Source: Microvirga terrestris (GTDB lineage: Bacteria; Pseudomonadota; Alphaproteobacteria; Rhizobiales; Beijerinckiaceae). From it: 64,000 bases of DNA. Position 1 is the stretch's first letter. Each line of letters opens with the position of its first letter. The stretch covers positions 1-64,000 of the forward strand of contig NZ_JADQDN010000011.1 in the NCBI RefSeq assembly GCF_015694425.1, given 5' to 3'. The notes beneath the pieces are model-generated. The model saw only the letters and a list, made by a program, of their open reading frames with translations. It did no database searches and had not been told where the DNA came from. A program made the translations under genes and the position numbers. Below, in pieces: positions 56,653 through 64,000 of the stretch.

Positions 56653-56732
56653 TGCTCTCCCAGTCCCTCTACGCCGTCCTGCTAATCGCCGTGGTTCTGG
56701 CGGTTTATGTTCTGATGATCAGAAGTCATTGA
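56652..56732 (+). CDS. Small membrane protein, 26 residues
   Basis: The start overlaps the preceding stop (TGATG), so translation would be by re-initiation. The product is MLSQSLYAVLLIAVVLAVYV followed by LMIRSH, a single hydrophobic helix with a basic C-terminal end. It is similar in style to KdpF-like or other micro-membrane proteins, but no homologue can be named. Confidence 0.55.
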   Translation: MLSQSLYAVLLIAVVLAVYVLMIRSH

Positions 56733-56818
56733 GGCACCGCGCCTCAACGCTGGATGAGGTTTCCTTCGCACCAAAGACGTGTGAGGCCGCAACCCATGCG
56801 CCCCTCACCCGGTGATAG

Positions 56819-58195
56819 CTACACGGCGACCGGGCGGTCGTAGTACTGCGCCACGTCCTGGTGCTGGCGCAGGTTTTCCGGTCGGTATGGTTTCATCTCA
56901 TCGTAATGGAGCACCTGCGGCTGCTCGAACCGCTCCTTGACCGAAGCGTGCAGCACAGCGTCCTCGGACACATCCCGAAGCCCCTTCTCCCAGAGATGGC
57001 CGAAGCGGCCGCTCTTGCACTCGTCGTGCTGAGGGCCGGCGGCGGACGGGTAGAGCTGAAGCACATCGCCGTCGATCCTGATGCCGTTGGGTACGGCCTG
57101 CGCGGCCTCGACCATCCATTGCAGCGCGGTGTCGGAGAGGCGGGATTCGTTCTCCGGGTAACTGCCGCCTACATCCGAGTGGTTGCCCGCAAACCAGACT
57201 TGCTCGAAGCGTCCGCCCTCGTTGTCCATGCCCTCATTGGTCCAGGGCACGCGGGCAAAATCGGCCCTGTTCTCGTCGATGGACAGGGCGTGCTTGGCGT
57301 AGAGCACATCGGGATTGAGCTGGTTGTCGTAAAACTTCATCTTGAGGTGGGTGACGTGCAGGGTCTCCCAGAACGTGTAGCCCTCGAGGCCAACGGCGTA
57401 TTTCACGTAAGTCTTGAGAAAGCCGATCCCGGCAAGCACCAAAGCCGCGGCTACGAGGAGCCCGAACCAGATCCAAAATGTGAATGCAAACAGTGACAAT
57501 AGCCCCGCAGTTGCCGCCATGATTGCGACGGCACCGAGAGCCAGCAGCGCCATGAGGCCATAGCTGCCCAGCGCCGCCACCGTGTCGAACACGCCGATGA
57601 AATAGGGAATGGCGTTGGCCTTGCCCCCGGCATCGGAACCGTGCTGTGCCCGGAATCGCGCGGCGAGCGCCTTCCTCTGCTCCAGATAGGCCTCATCCTT
57701 CGGGGAACTCACGTGCTGATAGACCTTTTTGACCGCCTCGTCCGCAATGGCCCTGGTGCTCTGCGGGTCGCGCCGCAGGGGCGTGCCGTCCTTCATGGTG
57801 GTCGGTACGCCGCACAGCCCGAGCACGGCGCCGAGGCACCGCACCGTGTAGGCGCCGCGGCTGAAGCCGAACAGATAAATGCGGTCGCCCGGTTCCCACA
57901 GGGTCAGGATGGCCGCGTAGCAGTCGATGATGTTGGCGGTCAGCCCCAGGCCCATGGCCTGGCTCACCGTGTTGTAGATCCACCGCCAGATGCGGACCGG
58001 CGTCGAGACCCCGAGCGCCTGCGTGCCGAGCCCGGGATCGTAGAAGGCCAGCTGTTCGGCGGGGTCGATGGAGGAATCGGGCCCGATCCGCGTCGCCCGG
58101 AACAGCTTGTAGATGTTGCTGCGGCGCTCATCCGGCAGCAGCCCGCCGGCCTGGCCGGTGCCATCGGAAAAGATGAGAATGTTCCTGCCCGCCAT
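56819..58195 (-). CDS. DUF2235 alpha/beta hydrolase (phospholipase-like) with membrane segments
   Basis: A 458-residue DUF2235 protein. NILIFSDGTGQ at the N-terminus, the nucleophile S112 in YLFGFSRGAYTVRC and WFAGNHSDVGGSYPE are family marks; Tle1-type type VI lipase effectors share this domain. Two hydrophobic segments lie at about 213-262 (LMALLALGAVAIMAATAGLL then WFGLLVAAALVLAGIGFL). No type VI genes are nearby. It lies 144 bases downstream of the RTX protein on the same strand, so they may be co-transcribed. A membrane-linked lipase or esterase is most likely. Confidence 0.85.
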   Translation of the reverse strand: MAGRNILIFSDGTGQAGGLLPDERRSNIYKLFRATRIGPDSSIDPAEQLAFYDPGLGTQALGVSTPVRIWRWIYNTVSQAMGLGLTANIIDCYAAILTLWEPGDRIYLFGFSRGAYTVRCLGAVLGLCGVPTTMKDGTPLRRDPQSTRAIADEAVKKVYQHVSSPKDEAYLEQRKALAARFRAQHGSDAGGKANAIPYFIGVFDTVAALGSYGLMALLALGAVAIMAATAGLLSLFAFTFWIWFGLLVAAALVLAGIGFLKTYVKYAVGLEGYTFWETLHVTHLKMKFYDNQLNPDVLYAKHALSIDENRADFARVPWTNEGMDNEGGRFEQVWFAGNHSDVGGSYPENESRLSDTALQWMVEAAQAVPNGIRIDGDVLQLYPSAAGPQHDECKSGRFGHLWEKGLRDVSEDAVLHASVKERFEQPQVLHYDEMKPYRPENLRQHQDVAQYYDRPVAV

Positions 58196-58339
58196 CGGCC
58201 CACCCGCTACTGCTGGTTGCGCCCATTAAGACAAGCGACGAGCCTCAAGGCAAGCACCGCCTTCCGCTTATCCTCTCCGGTTTCAGGTTGGCCGGGAATG
58301 GCGCCGGCAGCACCATTCCCGGAGCGGCTTGCTTGGCGA

Positions 58340-59950
58340 TCAGATCACCAGGAACTCGGCGGCGTTCATCTTCAGGTTCTTGGCAAGCTGGCCGATCTTG
58401 ATCTGCGCGGTGGAGCCTGTGCCATCGGCATCGTAGTAGAGCGCGCCGGTGCCCTTGTCGTAGATCACCCGGTCGGAGGAATCGTGCGCCTTCCCCCCGG
58501 TCCAGAAGGCCTTTGACGCCAGAGCGCCCGGGGCGCCGATCTTGGCGTAGACGCTGTTCTGCAGATGGATCGTGTCATCGGCGACCACGTAGCCCTGGAT
58601 GGTGTCGACGTTCTTCAAGCGCGCTGCATCGAACACGAACACGTCCTTACCCGCGCCGCCGGTCAGGATGTCGTCGGCCGCGCCGCCTGTGAGCGTATCG
58701 TCGCCGTCGCCGCCCGAGAGCCGGTCCTTGCCGCCGTTGCCGGCGAGCGCATTCGCCAGCCCGTTGCCCGTCAGCCGGTCAGCGCCCGAGCCGCCGGTGA
58801 CGTTCTCGATGCCGAGGATCAGGTCGAGGCCATAGCCCGTGTTCTGCCCCGACACGATGCCGAGATCCACTGTTGCGGCTATGCTGCCGCTGAACACGAT
58901 TGTGTCGATGCCGTCCCCGCCATCGAGGGTGTCATCGCCCAGTCCGCCATCAAGAACATCGTTCCCGCCGGCGCTGTCGAGCAAGTTGGCGCGATCGTTT
59001 CCTGTGAGCCGATCCGCCGCGTCGCCGGCATAGACCCACTCGATGTTCAGAAGCGTGTCGAGGCCCTCCCCGGTCTGCTGCTGCCCAGCGATGCGCAGGT
59101 CGAGCGTAACGTTGGCATCGTCGATGAAATAAATCGCGTCCTGATCGCCGGCACCGCCGTCGATAGTGTCGTTGCCGGCACCGCCGCTGAAGATTTCCGA
59201 AGCCATGCCGCCCCAGGCCTGATCGTCGCCGCTCCCGAGCAGAATGTAGCCGTTGCTCCAGCCGCTCTCACCTCGGTAGCGGTCGTTGCCGTCTCCGAGA
59301 TCGACCCAGCCCCGGATCGTCCCCGTATTGGTGATCAGATCGGCTTGTGCGGATCCTTCGATGCCCATTCCTGCCCAGATGAAGCCGGTGTTGATCACTA
59401 CGTTGGTCCGGCCGCTCACTGCGTTCGTCAGCTTGATGCCGATTGCGCCTCCGGCGAGAATGTCGCCGTCGTTGATGATCGTTCCGCTGCCAATCATCTC
59501 GATGCCGATGCCTCCGTGAGAGACGATCTTGCCCGTGTTGACAATGCTGTCGGCCCGCACCGGCCCGCTCTCGATGCGCATGCCATAATGGGCTTGGATC
59601 GTGCCCGTATTCGAGATGTTGTTCAGCCGGCCGGTGGCGAGAATCCCGATGCCCTCGACGGCCCGGACAATAATCGACCCGTCATTGTTGATATTCGACT
59701 GCCCCTCTACCGAGAGGCCGAGGAGTTCGCCGTAGACCACCCCTGAAGCGCCGATGCCGATCTGCGAACCCAACTTGGCCGTGATCGCGCTCGCATTGCT
59801 GTGAACCGAGCCGAAGACCGTGAGCGAATAGAAGCGCTGGACTTCGATGGCGGTCGTCGCGACGGTTCGTACAGTTCCGCTCCGCTCGATTACGAGATCG
59901 TCGCTGATGTTTTGAGTGACTTCCCTCGTGTCTGAAATGTAAGTCGTCAT
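58340..59950 (-). CDS. Beta-helix plus RTX calcium-binding secreted protein
   Basis: A 536-residue protein without a Sec signal. Residues about 85-215 repeat an N-(T/D)-G-x-I pattern (INNDGSI, ISNTGTI, IVNTGKI, IINDGDI, VINTGFI, ITNTGTI) spaced roughly 20-25 residues apart, as in adhesin-like beta-helices. Residues about 215-440 hold RTX nonapeptides (GGAGNDTIDGGAGDQD, GGDGDDTLTGGAADD). The C-terminus NAAEFLVI is a type I secretion tail. ATG at 59950 has AAGGGGG 8 bases upstream. There is no catalytic motif, so an extracellular adhesin or matrix role is plausible. Confidence 0.85.
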   Translation of the reverse strand: MTTYISDTREVTQNISDDLVIERSGTVRTVATTAIEVQRFYSLTVFGSVHSNASAITAKLGSQIGIGASGVVYGELLGLSVEGQSNINNDGSIIVRAVEGIGILATGRLNNISNTGTIQAHYGMRIESGPVRADSIVNTGKIVSHGGIGIEMIGSGTIINDGDILAGGAIGIKLTNAVSGRTNVVINTGFIWAGMGIEGSAQADLITNTGTIRGWVDLGDGNDRYRGESGWSNGYILLGSGDDQAWGGMASEIFSGGAGNDTIDGGAGDQDAIYFIDDANVTLDLRIAGQQQTGEGLDTLLNIEWVYAGDAADRLTGNDRANLLDSAGGNDVLDGGLGDDTLDGGDGIDTIVFSGSIAATVDLGIVSGQNTGYGLDLILGIENVTGGSGADRLTGNGLANALAGNGGKDRLSGGDGDDTLTGGAADDILTGGAGKDVFVFDAARLKNVDTIQGYVVADDTIHLQNSVYAKIGAPGALASKAFWTGGKAHDSSDRVIYDKGTGALYYDADGTGSTAQIKIGQLAKNLKMNAAEFLVI

Positions 59951-60233
59951 GGATCCAGCCCCCTTCGAATGGACAGGTTATAACCCAAGGATAACTCGAC
60001 GAAACCCGCATTTTTTCCTGAGCTTCACATTTTCAGGGACTCCCGGTGCTACCCCCGTCAGCGCCCGACGTATTCCGGGGATCCCCTTCTTCCTTCGCGT
60101 GCGGTTTCCCTGACCGCATCCTGTGAGCAGACGTGGTCTGTATCTCGAAGAAGTTTCCAAACGACACTGGAAGCTCCTTCGAGACAGCGTTATGCGCTTC
60201 CTCGGGATGAGATCAGTGTTTCATAAGACCCGG

Positions 60234-60256
60234 ATGGCTGGGGTGAACCCGGCCAT
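60234..60256. repeat. Degenerate ATGGCCGGG-family palindrome
   Basis: ATGGCTGGG and CCCGGCCAT flank GTGAA; one G-T pair distinguishes it from the family consensus. Confidence 0.7.
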
Positions 60257-60287
60257 GACACGGCAAGAACTATGTTCTTGCTTTGTT

Positions 60288-60317
60288 CTTGACAATTCTC
60301 CTAACCTCGGCTATATC
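60288..60317 (+). promoter_or_regulatory. Strong candidate sigma-70 promoter
   Basis: CTTGACA followed by CTATATC gives CTTGAC-N17-CTATAT, the form reported for rhizobial housekeeping and small RNA promoters. Transcription is expected to start near 60323-60325, just before the first hairpin. Confidence 0.75.
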
Positions 60318-60324
60318 GTTGTGT

Positions 60325-60500
60325 AGATCTGCTCCTGTCGAGGGGCGCGCTCGCGAGGCGTCGCAGTGTGGGAGCAGACACGGTCCTGTGGTGCAGCCTC
60401 GCACGCTGCACCGACAGGAGGCCCAGGCTGTGGGCCGGTGGTCGGAATCGGTTCCAGGCCCCCGTCGAGCAGACGGGCCACGCCTGGAACGGTCACCGGG
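60325..60500 (+). ncRNA. Candidate structured small RNA or leader
   Basis: Starting at the predicted transcription start, perfect stems follow one another. TCTGCTCC/GGAGCAGA is at 60328-60378. TCCTGT-GGTGCAGC pairs with GCTGCACC-G-ACAGGA at 60384-60419. GGCCCA/TGGGCC is at 60420-60436. GGTG/CACC (60437, 60494) encloses GTTCCAGGC/GCCTGGAAC (60451-60490), itself capped by CCCGTC/GACGGG (60461-60477). I could not match it to tmRNA, RNase P, SRP or a known riboswitch. The 3' end is unclear; a weak terminator candidate GAAGAG/CTCTTC lies at 60536-60556. Confidence 0.55.
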
Positions 60501-60807
60501 CTGGTCCCGCCTGTCCGCCTAAAGAAGCCGTGCGCGAAGAGGCATTCCGGCTCTTCCTTCTCACCATCCATCATCGAGCCGGGCTGCCACTCGCGCCACC
60601 CTCGATCACCGCTCAGGCTCGCAGCTCACGCTGCGGGCCCCAAGGTGCTGGCCTAAAGCATACCGGCTCTAATGATGAGCAGAAAAACAGTCTCATGACG
60701 TAAAGGAGCCAAGTATTTACCGAATTTTCATTCGAGACCGGCGACACTTTATTGAAGGTCCATTGATTTTAGATTTCCTGCAGCTCCGAATTTCAAGCCG
60801 AGGTTTC

Positions 60808-62289
60808 ATGCTTTCTCTTTTCCCGCAAACCAACGCCGATGCAGGAGCCAGGTTCGCCGCGCTCGACCGGTCGCAGGCCGTTATCGAGTTTAATCTCGAC
60901 GGAACCATTCTGACGGCTAACAGCAACTTCCTCGACACGGTGGGCTACACGCTCGACGAGATCCGAGGCAAGCATCACAGCCTGTTCGTGGATCCCGACT
61001 TCCGCAGCAGCGCCGAGTACGCCGCCTTCTGGACAAGCCTGAAGCAGGGCGAATATCAGGCGGCCCGCTACCGGCGGTTCGGCAAAGGCGGGCGCGAGAT
61101 CTGGATCGAGGCGAGCTATAACCCGCTTCTCGGCCGGGACGGGAAGCCATTCAAGATCGTCAAGTTCGCCACCGACATCACCCGGCAGATGCAGGAACAG
61201 GCGGAACTGAAGGGTCAGGTGGAAGCGATCCGCAAGTCGCAGGCCGTGATCGCCTTTGACCTCGACGGCAACATCCTAGAGGCCAACACAAATTTCCTTG
61301 CAGCCGTCGGCTACTCCCTCGACGAGATCAAAGGCCGCCACCACAGCATGTTCGTCGATCCGGCCCTGCGCGGCGGTACCGACTACCAGGAGTTCTGGCG
61401 CAAGCTCAAGGCGGGCGAATACCAGGCGGGCCAGTATCGGCGGTTCGGCAAGGGCGGCCGGGAGATCTGGATCGAGGCCAGCTACAACCCGATCCTCGAT
61501 GCGAGCGGGCGTCCGTACAAGGTCGTCAAGTTCGCCACTGACGTGACGCAGCAGATGAACCTGCTGGGCCACCTGCGTCAGATCATCGACAGGAACTTCG
61601 GAGACATCGATACGGCTCTCGATCACTCAGGTCATGAGGCGAGAGAGGCCACCGCCGCGGTCACCAGCACGTCCAGCAATGTGCAGATGATGGCTTCCGC
61701 CGCCGAAGAGCTGGCAGCCTCCGTGGCCGAGATCTCCCAGAGCATGACCAACTCCCGGACAGCAACTGAGACGGCCTTCAACGAGGCTAAGAGCGCGAGC
61801 GAGTTCACCGACAAACTGTCGACCGCCACATCGGCCATGGGCGGCATTGTCGGCCTGATTCAGAACATCGCGGGCCAGATCAACCTGCTGGCGCTCAACG
61901 CTACCATTGAGGCCGCCCGCGCGGGCGAAGCCGGCCGGGGCTTTGCGGTCGTGGCCACCGAGGTCAAGAACCTGGCCGCTCAGGCGGCCCGGGCGACCGA
62001 GCAGATCACCGCGGAGATCGATGCGGTTCAGAGCGTCTCCAGCGGCGTCGTCGAGGCGCTGGCGAAAATCCAGGGGTCGGTCGAGACCATGCGCGACCAC
62101 GTGATCAGCGTCGCGACGGCGGTGGAGCAGCAGGGCGCGGTGACGCAGGAGATGTCGTCGAACATGCAGGGGGCGGCTCACTCCGTGGCGAGCATCTCCA
62201 ACAACATCGGGGCGATCTCGTCGGCAGTCGGTCGGGTGTCCCAGGCCGTCAGCACTACGAAGGAAGCCGCGGTCGTCCTCGCTCGCTGA
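60808..62289 (+). CDS. Soluble methyl-accepting chemotaxis protein with two PAS domains
   Basis: A 493-residue cytoplasmic chemoreceptor-like protein with no transmembrane helix. Two PAS domains in tandem (about residues 20-125 and 140-247) are close copies: SQAVIEFNLDGTILTANSNF and SQAVIAFDLDGNILEANTNF, each with HH(S)(L/M)FVDP and FGKGGREIWIEASYNP. The MCP signalling domain (about 280-490) holds the hairpin tip NIAGQINLLALNATIEAARAGEAGRGFAVVA-type sequence. PAS domains of this type often bind heme or flavin, suggesting redox or oxygen sensing. ATG at 60808 has GAGG upstream; a longer frame from 60763 is less likely. Confidence 0.93.
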   Translation: MLSLFPQTNADAGARFAALDRSQAVIEFNLDGTILTANSNFLDTVGYTLDEIRGKHHSLFVDPDFRSSAEYAAFWTSLKQGEYQAARYRRFGKGGREIWIEASYNPLLGRDGKPFKIVKFATDITRQMQEQAELKGQVEAIRKSQAVIAFDLDGNILEANTNFLAAVGYSLDEIKGRHHSMFVDPALRGGTDYQEFWRKLKAGEYQAGQYRRFGKGGREIWIEASYNPILDASGRPYKVVKFATDVTQQMNLLGHLRQIIDRNFGDIDTALDHSGHEAREATAAVTSTSSNVQMMASAAEELAASVAEISQSMTNSRTATETAFNEAKSASEFTDKLSTATSAMGGIVGLIQNIAGQINLLALNATIEAARAGEAGRGFAVVATEVKNLAAQAARATEQITAEIDAVQSVSSGVVEALAKIQGSVETMRDHVISVATAVEQQGAVTQEMSSNMQGAAHSVASISNNIGAISSAVGRVSQAVSTTKEAAVVLAR

Positions 62290-62456
62290 TGCAGGAAACG
62301 GGCTTGCGGACCCACGGACAAGATTCAGGATTGGCAATCGGCATCGTCATCTCTGATCCTTGTCCTAAGAGGCGGACAGAATTCACTGTTACGCTGGAAC
62401 GCTCAAGGCGAATGCACGTTGGACTTCCAATCTGATATTCCCTTGAGGAGGTTCAA

Positions 62457-62828
62457 ATGCGTATCGTGAAAGCCGGCCTGATGGCCGCAGCTCTGGTTGT
62501 TGGCTTCAGTGCGGCAGCTTCTGCCCAGTCGGTGGAAATCCGCTCCCGTTCCGCTGCTCCCGGCCATATGATGCACGATGACGACGAGGTCAGCTCGACC
62601 CGCGTAATCCGCCGTTCCGGCACCGTAGAGCGCCGCGTCGTACGCGAGCCTTCTACTACGGCCACCGTCACTACCCACCGCGGTGCGTCCTATTACGCTC
62701 CTGGACAGGTGAAGAAGCGCGTGAAGGTCCAGTCGGCCCGCGATTACGCTCCTGGCCGCATGATGAACGATGACGATGACACCACGACCACAACCACTGT
62801 GCGCCGCCGGGTGCAGACACTCGACTAA
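62457..62828 (+). CDS. Small secreted protein, unknown
   Basis: A 123-residue exported protein. A signal peptide ends at ASA near residue 23. The mature part is rich in R, T, D and S, with two similar segments SAAPGHMMHDDDEVSSTRVIRR and SARDYAPGRMMNDDDDTTTTTTVRRR, apparently an internal duplication, each pairing an acidic DDD block with basic residues. GAGGAGG lies 5 bases before the ATG. A terminator follows 25 bases after the stop. A metal- or calcium-binding role for the acidic blocks is a guess. Confidence 0.75.
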   Translation: MRIVKAGLMAAALVVGFSAAASAQSVEIRSRSAAPGHMMHDDDEVSSTRVIRRSGTVERRVVREPSTTATVTTHRGASYYAPGQVKKRVKVQSARDYAPGRMMNDDDDTTTTTTVRRRVQTLD

Positions 62829-62853
62829 GCTTTCGTGAAATCCAAACATGGAC

Positions 62854-62881
62854 GAGGCGGGGCGCAAGCCCTGCCTCTTTT
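62854..62881 (+). terminator. Intrinsic terminator
   Basis: GAGGCGGGGC pairs with GCCCTGCCTC (one G-T wobble) around GCAA, followed by TTTT, 25 bases past the small secreted protein. Confidence 0.85.
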
Positions 62882-62949
62882 ACATGACTGGCTGAGGCAC
62901 CGCTGGCTAGCCCAGCCTCCTACTCCGGGCTCATGACCAGCCCCGCGCC

Positions 62950-63690
62950 TTAAGGCCCCATCTCTTCGACGCTGCTCTCCTGTCCGACAACCGACCTGCG
63001 GGCCGCCCGCTCGGCTGCCTCGTCGGCACATTTCTCCAGATGCGCCCCTTTGTTGATGACCTGCAGATTGGGCACGCCCCAATAGGCCAGCAGCTCCGGC
63101 CAGGGCTTCGCGCGGTGATCGGACCAGACGGCGAAAAGCGGAACACGATGGTCCACCTCGGCGGTCTTGAGCAAGCGGCGGCCGGTGGTGGCGCATTTGC
63201 GGTTCTGGCGCAGCTTCAGCGCCCGCAGGTGGTCGGGCGGGACCGTCCAGAGCTGCCAGGCCACCACGCAGGCAGCATGCCAAGTGGCGTTCCGGTTCGG
63301 CTTGCCGTCGTCCCAGAGGTCGCGGTGCCATCCGAGCCGGTACACCGGCTGCCCGCACACGCAGCAATGTCCTGGGCCGCGTGCGAAAGCCGCCTCCCGG
63401 TACGGCGCCGGCGGCATGCGGAAGGTGAGTGGCAGGCCGGTTTCCTTGCCGGATCCGAGGCGCCATTCCCAGCCTGCGGGCTGTCCGCTCTTCGCGGCAA
63501 GCGCCCGGGCCAGCCGGTCGGCCAGAAGCGGGCGATGGCGCCAGTAGGATTCCACGGCACGGCGCTGGGTCGGCGGGATCAGCGGCTGCCGCAGCGCATG
63601 AGCGAGTACACAAGGCGGAAAGAGTGCGGTCAGGCGTTTCTCGAGCCGGCCCCGGGCCTTCAGGTTCTTCTCGTCTCGCCAGGTGGACAT
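62950..63690 (-). CDS. HNH endonuclease-like protein
   Basis: A 246-residue protein. CCVCGQPVYRLGWHRDLW supplies a zinc-type cysteine pair, RKCATTGRRLLKTAEVDHRVPLFAVW holds the histidine-containing beta strand of an HNH site, and NLQVINKGAHLEKCADEAAE the final conserved N and H. The N-terminal half (RRAVESYWRHRPLLADRLARALAAK) is basic and helical. ATG at 63690 was used. HNH proteins include restriction, homing and phage terminase-associated nucleases; none of those contexts is visible here. Confidence 0.75.
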   Translation of the reverse strand: MSTWRDEKNLKARGRLEKRLTALFPPCVLAHALRQPLIPPTQRRAVESYWRHRPLLADRLARALAAKSGQPAGWEWRLGSGKETGLPLTFRMPPAPYREAAFARGPGHCCVCGQPVYRLGWHRDLWDDGKPNRNATWHAACVVAWQLWTVPPDHLRALKLRQNRKCATTGRRLLKTAEVDHRVPLFAVWSDHRAKPWPELLAYWGVPNLQVINKGAHLEKCADEAAERAARRSVVGQESSVEEMGP

Positions 63691-63903
63691 TGTGGATCGG
63701 CTGCCTCAAGTGAATCGCCTTCAGGTCTGTAGCGGTAAGACCCGCCGAGGTGAACCGCCCCGCGTGAAGATGCCGCCGATGGCAAAGCCGGAGCGCATCG
63801 TCTTGACAAGCGATCGCAAGAGGCAGAGCCTTTACCGCGCGGCAGATGTCCGTTCCTGACCGCCTGTATGCGTTCGCCACATCACCCTTTTCGGGAGGTC
63901 GCG

Positions 63904-64000
63904 ATGCAGCTCTTCACCCTACAAGCAGCCACGTGCGCTTCGGCTCTTTTCCTCATCCTCACGCCCGCCTCCGCGCAGCAGCCCCAACATGTCATGGCCA
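63904..64000 (+). CDS. Exported protein, N-terminal fragment
   Basis: Truncated by the window end. GGGAGG lies 5 bases before the ATG, and the first residues MQLFTLQAATCASALFLILT PASA form a signal peptide with cleavage expected after ASA. Only about eight mature residues remain, so no family can be assigned. Confidence 0.6.
   Translation, partial: MQLFTLQAATCASALFLILTPASAQQPQHVMA

Larger units (their letters stand above)
59951..60807. other. 857-base noncoding region upstream of the chemoreceptor
   Basis: It contains a degenerate palindrome at 60234, a consensus-like rhizobial promoter at 60288-60316, a dense cluster of perfect hairpins from 60328 to 60497, and further hairpins at 60536-60556 and 60616-60639. 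Open frames across it have no protein-like composition. It probably holds a small RNA or a structured leader of the chemoreceptor mRNA. Confidence 0.6.

Noticed and set aside
60500-60560. Group II intron domain V-like sequence (AGCCGTGCGCGAAGAG...CGGCT)
   Set aside because: Too short, no GNRA-capped 34-mer, and no reverse transcriptase or other intron domains.
60366-60703. Open frames in the structured region before the chemoreceptor
   Set aside because: They cross perfect hairpins, have biased composition and lack ribosome binding sites.
62825-63880. A 351-codon minus-strand frame overlapping the HNH gene
   Set aside because: Low-complexity arginine/alanine composition; the HNH frame contains zinc and HNH residues.

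Overview
The window reads as a chromosomal segment of an alphaproteobacterium of the order Hyphomicrobiales (Rhizobiales). Base composition, gene content and order suggest Methylobacteriaceae, perhaps Microvirga; the genus is an inference. Supporting features are a SUF operon carrying an Irr/ICE-type operator, the complex I accessory gene NDUFA12 with its usual partner DUF2155, a B12-dependent ribonucleotide reductase (nrdJ), an acid-rich RNase E, a rhizobial porin-type outer membrane protein, and numerous dispersed GTCAT...ATGAC palindromes. Most of the window is housekeeping DNA with accessory genes between.

Region 1-15 kb: a truncated porin-like gene, an alpha/beta hydrolase, rhlE, then sufA-tfoX on the minus strand, a KefB/YbaL-type antiporter, an FAD monooxygenase and an SDR. 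The suf operon follows on the minus strand (iscS-sufB-sufC-sufD-sufS-sufT, 14.55 to 7.88 kb). It is preceded by a TTGACT/ATAAAA promoter with a perfect Irr box at the predicted start of transcription. sufA lies 4.3 kb downstream, cut off by unrelated genes.

Region 15-27 kb: three secreted serralysin-like M10 metalloproteases with RTX repeats, interleaved with tyrS, a large AsmA/YhdP-like protein and a one-cysteine Bcp peroxiredoxin. Region 27-42 kb: prfB with an intact +1 programmed frameshift, mrcA, amiC, rne, an aminotransferase, a DsbA-like protein, aroQ-accB-accC, a methyltransferase and aat.

Region 42-52 kb: DUF2155 and NDUFA12 are separated by an accessory block (MarR/DUF1428/VOC/DUF899, a beta-helix protein, an aldo/keto reductase). 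nrdJ follows, behind a 678-base noncoding stretch with a DnaA box and a candidate promoter.

Region 52-64 kb is accessory. It has an AT-richer two-gene block with two ImmA/IrrE metallopeptidases, one fused to a PD-(D/E)xK nuclease domain. Then come DUF1801, a lipoprotein with a coupled partner, two tiny overlapping membrane-protein genes, a DUF2235 hydrolase, a beta-helix/RTX protein, a strongly promoted and highly structured noncoding region, a soluble double-PAS chemoreceptor, a small secreted protein, an HNH endonuclease-like protein and a truncated secreted protein. No tRNA, rRNA, CRISPR array, transposase or integrase was seen.
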